The translations under genes were made by a program, and so were the position numbers. Below, in pieces: positions 56,545 through 64,000 of a DNA stretch of 64,000 nt. The notes under the pieces were generated by a model. That model did no database searches. It was not told the DNA's origin and saw only the letters and a program-made list of their open reading frames with translations. The stretch comes from Argopecten irradians (Eukaryota > Mollusca > Bivalvia > Pectinida > Pectinidae). The stretch covers positions 31,377,540 through 31,441,539 of the forward strand of contig NC_091134.1 in NCBI RefSeq assembly GCF_041381155.1, in the 5' to 3' direction. Positions within the stretch are counted from its first letter, which is position 1. Each line of letters begins with the position of its first letter.

Positions 56545-57364
56545 TCAATAGGTTTCGTCTTTTGTTTGAGGCTGATATGGACAAAATGGTACGTATTTCA
56601 TTATCCCACGAGACAGCCATTTCTTGGGAAAGATTGGTTGATACACCTCCACTCCCTCACTGTAGTTGAAATGTTTAGATTCACCCGGCTCAAGCCATCC
56701 TGCTATCCCCCTTTCCTCAATAGTTCCTGTTCCAAAATAATAAATATACCAATAAGGTGCTTTACCAATCTAAAAATGAACTGGGTTATATGCAATGAAT
56801 ATAGTGTTATCAGATTTTGACATCCACTGTATACCCATAAAAAACGAAGCACCGAAATTGAAATAATAAAAATATGATGCCCACGTGCTTTTTTACATAT
56901 ATAATTTACATCGTCATATGTTTATTGCAAGGACTTATCGTTGCGCTAACCAGTTCGTTCAAGATTTTGCATTAAAATTTAATCACACCAAAATAAATAT
57001 GGTCAGAGAATACATAACGCCTTCACAGCGAAGATCATTTAAAGGCGCCTCACTGAATGCAAAGCGTTGTATGGTGATTGCATGTATTTTTTAGGAGGCT
57101 ACGACAAGTTTGTAGAGTGTCTCTTTGCAGTAGTTGAACTCATTTTATAGTGCTATCTTACTGACGCATACTGAGACATCAAAATGCACACCCAATCACA
57201 GTATAAACTGAATGGCCATGGATACATGAATAAGGCAGCGTGGCAACGTAATATAATGCTGAACGTACCTGGCACTGTGTTATCTAGAAAACAGGCCAGA
57301 ATACCACAACAGAGATTGGGATTGGCCATGAGGTTCGTTATTATGCTGTCTCGATAGGCATCCC
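56545..57364 (-). CDS. SLC23-family nucleobase/ascorbate transporter, last two exons only
   Basis: Two minus-strand exons, 57364-57269 and 56726-56545 (stop at 56545-56547), join in phase with a GT-AG intron of 542 bp. The first reads DAYRDSIITNLMANPNLCCG and then ILACFLDNTVP. The second begins GTIEERGIAGWLEPGES and ends VPFCPYQPQTKDETY. The LDNTVPGT.EERG signature and a C-terminal 'KYVPFCP' tail are characteristic of the SLC23/NAT family, which carries ascorbate or nucleobases across membranes. The segment covers the last membrane helix and the cytosolic tail, 91 residues in all. No upstream exon is found between 57365 and 59394, where repeats and then a plus-strand gene begin. It is either the 3' end of a gene with a very long intron or an isolated fragment. 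Both exons are open and well spliced, with no defects. Confidence 0.78.
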
Positions 57365-57653
57365 CTAAAACAAGCAATACTAATGATGAGGTGAGGGGAC
57401 ATGTTGTAAACAAAAACATATTCATAAATCTTTTCATAGATATTCAATATCTAAATTTGCATTCAAATTACGTACATGTAGAGCAGAAAGTAGAAAGATT
57501 GAGGATTCATTACTTTATTTAACGACACGTCTCATGTAAAGGTTTTCTTTCATGTGGCAGGCCGTTAAACTCGCCCCAGATCATAACCAGTCATATAAAT
57601 GGCTAATTAAGGGATTGTTCAGTACAGTTCTCTATTCGCACCCTCGATGCTCC

Positions 57654-57864
57654 AGAGGCTACTGTGATTAACATTATATCCACCCCTGGACCATGTCATA
57701 GTAAAACTGAAGGCAACATAAGACACAAGAATTTTAGTTGAATTTTGTTCTTTGATGTACATAAAAAAATCGAATAGCAGTATACGGTGGTTGACTGTGT
57801 GACTTTGAAGTCGGGTGTCGCTCTCTCTTTGATCTTCAAAGGAAGTCTCTGCAGGCCTGTGTTT
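57654..57864. mobile_element. AGGGGTTAC-type MITE, cut off by a family B repeat
   Basis: 'AGAGGCTACTGTGATTAACA', a diverged left terminus, is followed by interior sequence matching the copies at 6.5 and 38.1 kb ('gtagtaaaactgaaggc'-like, 'ggttgactgtgtgactttga', 'caaaggaagtctctg'). Similarity ends where the family B hairpin begins at 57866, so the B element inserted into this MITE and its right half is missing. Confidence 0.6.
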
Positions 57865-57865
57865 T

Positions 57866-58728
57866 TAGCTCACCTGGCCCGAAGGGCCGGTGAGCTTATG
57901 TCATGGCGCGGCGTCCGTCGTCCGTCGTCCGTCCGTCCGTCCGTCCGTCCGTCGTCCGTCCGTCAACATTTCCTTTAAATCGCTACTAGTCATAGAGTTC
58001 TGCATGGATTGTAACCAAATTTGGCCACAAATATCCTTGGGGGAAGGGGAACAGAACTTGTATAAAGTTTGGCTCTGACCCCCCGGGGGCAGGAGGGGCG
58101 GGGCCCAATAGGGGAAATAGAGGTAAATCATATAAATCGCTACTTGTCCTAGAGTTCTGCATGGATTGTAACCAAATTTGGCCACAAACATCCTTGGGGG
58201 AAGGGGAACAGAACTTGTATAAAGTTTGGTTCTGACCCCCCGGGGGCAGGAGGGGCGGGGCCCAATAGGGGAAATAGAGGTAAATCCCATAAATCGCTAC
58301 TTGTCCTAGAGTTCTGCATGGATTGTAACCAAATTTGGCCACAAACATCCTTGGGGGAAGGGGAACAGAACTTGTATAAAGTTAGGCTCTGACCCCCCGG
58401 GGGCATGAGGGGCGGGCCCAATAGGGAAATAGAGGTAAATCCTATAAATCGCTACTTGTCCTAGAGTTCTGCATGGATTGTAACCAAATTTGGCCACAAA
58501 CATCCTTGGGGGAAGAGGAACAGAACTTGTAAATAAAGTTAGGCTCTGACCCCCCGGGGGCAGGAGGGGCGGGGCCCAATAGGGGAAATAGAGGTAAATC
58601 CAATAAATCGCTACTTGTCCTAGAGTTCTGCATGGATTGTAACCAAATTTGGCCACAAACATCCTTGGGGGAAGGGAAACAGAACTTGTATAAAGTTTGG
58701 CTCTGACCCCCCGGGGGCAGGAGGTATT
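57866..58728 (-). mobile_element. family B repeat, hairpin end and five units
   Basis: On the plus strand TAGCTCACCTGGCCC-gaa-GGGCCGGTGAGCT is followed by a (GTCC)n tract and five units of about 150 bp that are very similar to each other ('ctagagttctgcatggattg', 'aggaggggcggggcccaata'). It stops abruptly at 'ggggcaggagg' without the CAAGAG terminus, so it is truncated. The high unit similarity suggests recent amplification. Confidence 0.8.
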
Positions 58729-59394
58729 TTCCCCATATTTTACATGGGATTCCCCATCCATCCTAGATCTGCTTGGTAATTTTTCAGACTGAAATTAAAT
58801 TAAAAAATCGGCCATCTTGGATTTTAACATTTAAAAAAATCACAATGTTGTTGCTCTTAACTGATAAACATTTTGTTATAACATTATGATGCAAAGTTGT
58901 TCAGAATTAAACAAGGAGTTGACTGTCCAAAGGTAAGGTCATTGGCCAAGGTTACTAAGTCAAAGGTCAAGGTCAAATTTATTTGAGTTAATTGTATGCT
59001 CTTAATGTAATGTTAGCTTGGAATCAGGATTCAAGTTAAATACTTGGAAGACTTTTTCCAAAGAATTATAATAATGTACCATCATCGGTTTCCCAATTAA
59101 TGTTGACATTAATTATTTATTAGCAACATATAGCTAACACGGAAGAATTCGTTGTCAAAATACTACTTTTCCACTTAAGCACGTCAGACACATAGCGGGG
59201 CCCTTTCTGACGTGTCAGTGTTCTAGTTCCCTTTACATATAGAAAACTCACAAGGTCCTTTCAAACAAAATTGATTTAAATAAATCTGGGGTCCCTGGAT
59301 GTTTTTATCCTGGTTAGTAGCTAGTTTGAATTTTGACCTTATTGCATTTCCATGAGATAGTTGAGATAAACTTTTTATCCTTTTTTTTTTTTAG
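58729..59394. other. intergenic or intronic, nothing recognised
   Basis: AT-rich sequence with one decayed 'ggccatcttggattttaaca' phrase. It includes the pyrimidine tract and acceptor of the HECT-like exon at its right end. Upstream exons of that gene were not found here. Confidence 0.3.
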
Positions 59395-62300
59395 GGAAAA
59401 GCAATACTAGTCTTCCTACTGATACCGGTACATCTTTGAGACAAACCAGGCTTTTATTTGGTAGATCAAGGAGACGGACAGAGACTAAGGCACGAGATAA
59501 GAAAAAGAGTTCAGCTCGATCCTGGACAGCAAGTTTTGTTTGCTTGTCGGACAAAGATGCAAGTACTGTTCCTAATGGACGCGAGAGAGTAGTTTTGCAG
59601 AGCAGTGGGCTAGGCTTCAAAAGGATTGTATTTTCAACAGATGACGATGAAAATGAGGTGAAACAGAAGCTGTCTGAATCATTCCCTAAGTTAATTGGGA
59701 TTGGTGGTTTTGAACTTTTGAAGTGCTTAGCAAACAAAAGAAAATTGGAAGTGTTAGGCTGCACCTGGAACGTTCAAAATCTGAAGGCTGTGATGAGCCC
59801 ACAGTCCAGGATTTTTATCAGACCAATACAAAAAAACCTAGAAACTGTGGATGTTTTGTCTGACAATGAAGGTACTCTATCATTCAACAGCAAGATAAAA
59901 GAAGAATGTCTCAAATGTGGCCAATTAATATGTGTAACAATGCTGAGGGCCCATATAGTAACCTGCTGTGATGAGGATTCTGATATGGAATTGCCAGACA
60001 TTGAAATGCATTCAGTATACCAAGACATTTGGTCATCGAACAATGATTTGGATGTAGAGCTTATAGAGTCAAATACAAAGGGACAGGGATCCGGAGCTTC
60101 CAATGGTTCGAATGTAGCAGAACTTCACACAGAGACACCAAACTTGAATGATCAGTTATCAAACAGAAATGGACGGGAAGCTTCCAATGGTTCAAATGTA
60201 GCAGAACCTCACACAGAGAGACCAAACTTGAATGATCAGTTATCAAACAGAAATGGACGGGAAGCTTCCAATGGTTCAAATGTAGCAGAACCTCACACAG
60301 AGAGACCAAACTTGAATGATCAGTTATCAAACAGAAATGGACGGGAAGCTTCCAATGGTTCAAATGTAGCAGAACCTCACGCAGAGAGACCAAACTTGAA
60401 TGATCAGTTATCAAACAGAAATGAAGCTTCAAAAGATCTTGATTTTCCTATACATGTATCTCCAAAATTATCAAAAGACATAGAAGATATAGTGGAAAAT
60501 GTAGTGAAAGTTTGTTCACATTGGAGTAATCCCGTAGAAATACTGAAGTTTTTGCAAGCTAATACCATTGTTGGCCGAAAGCTGGAGGTTGAAGATGTTA
60601 CGGAGACAATAGCTTCTGAAGGAGAAACCAACCATATTTGTGTTGATCGTGAAAACATCTTGGAAACAGCCTTTGATGAAATTCAGCAAATCAAAAATTT
60701 CAGAATAACTTTAGAGGTTGATTTTTATGGTGAGGTAAGTAAATAGTGATCAAATGCCATCTCTTTGCAATATCTTGAAGGCTAATTCTTTAAATCATAA
60801 TGATATCCTTATTAAATGTGGTCAATAGGGATATGCTAGTTTTTAACCCACCATCTGATGATGGTGGGCTATTCAAATCGCTTCTTGTCCGTGGTCCGTC
60901 TGTCTGTCCTTCCGTTAACAATTCTTGTTAGAGCAGCAGCTATTTCTCGGAAAGTGCTGAAGGGATCTTTCGCAAATTACATATGTAGGTTCCCCTTGGG
61001 CCCTAGTTGTACGTGGGCATATTGCCTTTTGTGACTGATCGGGCAACTAGATGGATGACCGTTCGCCATCTTGAATTTTGATAGTTGAAGTTTGTTACAG
61101 CTATTTCTCAGACAGTACTGCAGGGATCTGTTTCAAATTCCATATGACATATGTGGGTTTCCATTGGGCCCTAGTTGTGCATGAGTATTTTGGGACCGAT
61201 CGGTCAACCGTCTTGGATTTTTATAGTCGAAGTTTGAAAAGCAGAGAAAAGATCCATCTGACAATTGTCAGACATGCATAGATCAATCTGGGATCTCTTG
61301 TTAGTCCCCTGTCGGTGAAACAGAAGGGGACTTTAGTGTTTGTCTCCATCTAAGGTCTGTTTGTTTTTTTGGATGTTGGTTTCCATCAAACAATAACTTG
61401 AGAACAGATTGATGGATAATATTTTTTGAAACTTCAAACATTGGTACCTTTAATACAAGGTAATACAATCTTACCTGTTTCACTGGCAGGGGACAAAAAC
61501 ATCCCTTATAAAATTATAACAAAATATATTGCTGAACCCAATTTTGATCCAGCAAGCTATTATGATTACCTTATCTTCCAAAATTTAATTTGAGTCCTTA
61601 TTTGCATCAATTAAAATTTCATGTTATTTTCCAGAGTGTATCCGACTTGGGTGGACCAAGAAAAGAATTTTTCCGTTTGGTATTGATGGCCATCAAAGAA
61701 AAATACTTTGACCATGATCTTAGGAGTGTGCTGAGTGAGGACTACCTTACAGTCGGAAAGATTCTTGGTAAGATCTTAAAAAAGTTCCATTGTAATCTAC
61801 TGGGTATCTCTACAAAGTCACTCATCTAAAATCTAGTACAAAGTAGACCTTACTAATAATGCTGAACGTATTAACTTGTTCCTTGCAGTTTCTACTTTAA
61901 AACATATAACATTGTACATATGTAATTATCAACACCAATGTGGCTCACCTAGCTCATTAAGGCCTAATTTCATAGCTTAAAGCTTAAGATGCTCCACAGC
62001 CGACAGCATAAACAATTAACACTCATCATTTGAACAATAATTGGTGTTTTATCGTGTATACATATGCTTAATTAACACAAAAAATGATATGAAATAATTT
62101 AGTTTCCTTTCGGTGCATGCACAATCTACTCCATTCCATATAGGACATGGTGCCACAATTTTTTGGGATGCAATTAATTATTTTTTTTTAAAATATTTTT
62201 ATCTTGAAGTAAAATTAGAAGCTCAAACTTTTCAATAGTGTTAATCATGTTTTTAGTTAGTAACTTTTGTTACTTGTAACTGATCTTGATAGAGGAAAAA

Positions 62301-63957
62301 TACCATTTGTTATGGGTGGAGCATCTTTAATTGCCATATTTTGTGTACTGACTCTTAAGTACAATTCAATACATATACCCCAATAAAGATGATAGAAAGA
62401 CAGAATTTTTTTCTCTTAAGTCTGACTGCTAAGGTATATCAGCATTCTAGGAGCTTCAATCAGATCGATATTAAGTGCTCCAGACAATTTTTGGAGCCTA
62501 ATTGCATACGCACTTTTGAAGAAATGTGTACAACTCTGTGCGACCTAAAACTTAACACAGGTATTTAGATAAAAGTTATGTGGTTATTAGCGTAGCTCAC
62601 CATTAGATGGTGGGATGGTGGGCTATTCAAATCGCCTTTCGTCTGTGGTCCTACGTCCTTCTGTCTTTTCGTTAACAATTCTCTTGTTACCGCTATTTCT
62701 CAGAAAGTACTTAAGAGATCTTTCTCAAATTTCATATGTAGGTTAGGACCCTAGTTCATAGTTGTGCATATTGCATTTTGAGACAGATCGGTCAACAAGA
62801 TGGCAGACAGGTACACACGTAGCCATCTTGGATTTTGATTATTGAAGTTTGTTATTGCTTTATCTTGGAAAGTACTGAAGGGATCGTTTTCAATTTTCAT
62901 ATAGAGTATACATCTAGCTGTGTATGTAGTCAAAGATCTAAAAGCAGAGATCTAGAAAAGATCCCTTTTTTCCATTGTCGGACGTAAATCATTCTTTGGT
63001 AGGCACCAAGATCCATCTGGGATCTCCTGTTCCAAGTTATCTCTGATATTAGTACTTGAAATGTGTAATATATTGATTAAAAAAAAAGATATGGTAAAAT
63101 TTTACATATTTCACTTTTTATGTATATCGTTTCACTTTGTCATCCTCTATTAATTTGCTTATATTTTTTTTAGCAAAAAACATTGTTCCTCTCGTAAATA
63201 TATGTGTTTGAATATTTTAGGCCTCAGCATACTACAAAATGGTCCTCTTCCGACCTTCATTCGCCATGATGTTTTAAATGAACTTTTCTCCAATGACGAA
63301 TCACAGTCCAGTTGCATCCAGAATTTGAGAATTGGGTTAGATGAGGTTGGAATTTATCAGGTAAAAAGAAAATGTGAAAATTTTAGAAGTCTTCAGCTCA
63401 CCCAGTTTGGACCAGAGGAAACTTTAAGGTCACCTGAAATGAATTCTCAAGTAACATGTTCTAATCATTATCGCGTTTGTCAGTATTGTTGGTAAAGGCA
63501 GGTAGGACAATAATTGCTACCTATAGATATTTCCTGAAATATCCATGTGACATTAGGTGATATGTACAGGACTTCTGGGCCTGATGTTTGAAGCACTGAA
63601 CTATACATTTTTGTTTTTGCAGATTGGTTCCCGTGTCCCATCTTTTGTCTTCCTGTTGAGGCCTTCCAATAAGAAACTAACAGTCAGAGCTCTGACTCAC
63701 TATTTGAAACCTAACTTTTCAGAGACAGGTTCTAATGGTAGAGTCCAGGAGGGAGCAGTGTATGCGGCCTTCATGAGGTACATTCGTGAAGTTGCCAGTA
63801 AGTATATAATAAAATTGTTAGATTTAGAAATCAGATCATAGACATAGTGTTGATCGAGTTGAAATTCAAAAGTGTAATCTTCATAGCTATGTAAATATTG
63901 ACTGTGGTTGACCCTTATAGGAGATTTAAGAAAAAATGACGACGAAGTTGCACAAAG
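59395..63957 (+). CDS. HECT-like E3 ubiquitin ligase, partial (G2E3-like)
   Basis: The exons are 59395-60734, 61635-61767, 63221-63360, 63623-63797 and probably 63921-63957, all joined in phase. The gene continues past the right edge, and its start lies further upstream. The long first visible exon has a basic segment (GRSRRRTETKARDKKKSS), a folded-looking region (FPKLIGIGGFELLKCL, IFIRPIQ), a zinc-finger-like CLKCG...HIVTC (C-x2-C, H-x3-C, at about 59909-59970) and an 84-bp tandem repeat encoding a 28-residue unit about four times. Then comes the start of a HECT domain: LEVDFYGE, SVSDLGGPRKEFFRLVLMAI, YLTVGKILGLSILQNGPLP and FMRYIREVAS. HECT enzymes pass ubiquitin through a C-terminal cysteine, which is outside the window. 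Many such genes in molluscs are labelled G2/M-phase-specific E3 ligase-like; orthology is not claimed. Two introns carry family C elements. Confidence 0.78.
60097..60423 (+). repeat. 84-bp in-frame coding repeat, about four copies
   Basis: Units start 'gcttccaatggttc' at 60097, 60181, 60265 and 60349, exactly 84 bp apart. Each encodes ASNGSNVAEPHTERPNLNDQ followed by LSNRNGRE. The copies differ by only a few bases, so the array is young and probably varies in number between individuals. The linker is polar and likely disordered. Confidence 0.92.
60845..61300 (-). mobile_element. family C repeat, short but two-ended
   Basis: On the plus strand it opens with the hairpin AACCCACCATC-tgat-GATGGTGGGCT and 'attcaaatcgc', then about two and a half units, and closes 'gggatctcttg' at 61300. 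It lies in the first intron after the long HECT-like exon. Confidence 0.75.
62594..63029 (-). mobile_element. family C repeat, short and decayed
   Basis: It begins with a disturbed hairpin (AGCTCACCATTAGATGGTGG, then a second GATGGTGGGCT) and 'attcaaatcgcc'. It has about two units and ends 'gatccatctgggatctcctg'. It lies in a HECT-like intron, is more diverged than the copy at 60845, and is non-coding. Confidence 0.7.
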
Positions 63958-64000
63958 GTACATCTGGGCAGTCAATGGTACAATTTTTTTTATTTTTATA

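Noticed and set aside
56433-56820. Plus-strand frames of 78 and 110 codons
   Set aside because: They are antisense to the SLC23-like terminal exon, whose minus-strand reading has family motifs and proper splice sites.
58880-58933. Upstream exon for the HECT-like gene (ATG ATG CAA ... CAAAG|GTAAGG)
   Set aside because: The donor is good, but the phase does not match the acceptor at 59394, and the peptide is not recognisable.

Overview
The window is nuclear DNA from a lophotrochozoan animal, most likely a bivalve mollusc. It has AT-rich spliced genes with GT-AG introns, animal protein families throughout, and dense short-unit repeats of the kind seen in bivalves, with palindromic ends and internal tandem arrays. 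Nothing is bacterial and there is no CRISPR array. I rebuilt the genes by joining exons whose phases agree; most of the short open frames are repeat shadows.

Gene layout, left to right. RPL10A (+, 230-2572) is a complete ribosomal protein gene with a 5'TOP start and a C/D box snoRNA in its third intron. STK40 (-, 10306-23184) is a complete eight-coding-exon pseudokinase gene whose introns are full of repeats. MRPL19 (+, 30333-37709) is a complete mitochondrial ribosomal protein gene in six exons. A classical short-chain dehydrogenase/reductase gene (+, 45092-53303) is complete in nine exons. The last two exons of an SLC23-type nucleobase/ascorbate transporter lie on the minus strand (56545-57364), with no upstream exons in view. 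A HECT-like E3 ligase gene (+, 59395 to beyond the right edge) is partial at both ends. The genes do not form an operon or a shared pathway; they are ordinary neighbours.

Repeat layout. Much of the remaining sequence belongs to at least five related families, called A to E here. Each starts with CAAGAG followed by a short palindrome, carries tandem units of about 117-310 bp, and ends in a longer hairpin followed by A residues. They are nested in one another, and the interrupted host repeats show that insertion left no resolvable target duplication. This suggests non-autonomous Helitron/Helentron-type ('pearl'-like) elements. There are also several TIR elements, a 5'-truncated LINE, a tRNA-like SINE, a 5.2 kb inverted-repeat structure and several minisatellites.

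The most unusual feature is in the dehydrogenase gene. About 32 tandem copies of an intron-exon boundary (48.9-51.6 kb) sit directly in front of the real fifth exon. Each copy has an AG acceptor and about 20 codons related to the start of that exon, followed by a stop. This looks like a large natural array of decoy 3' splice sites.
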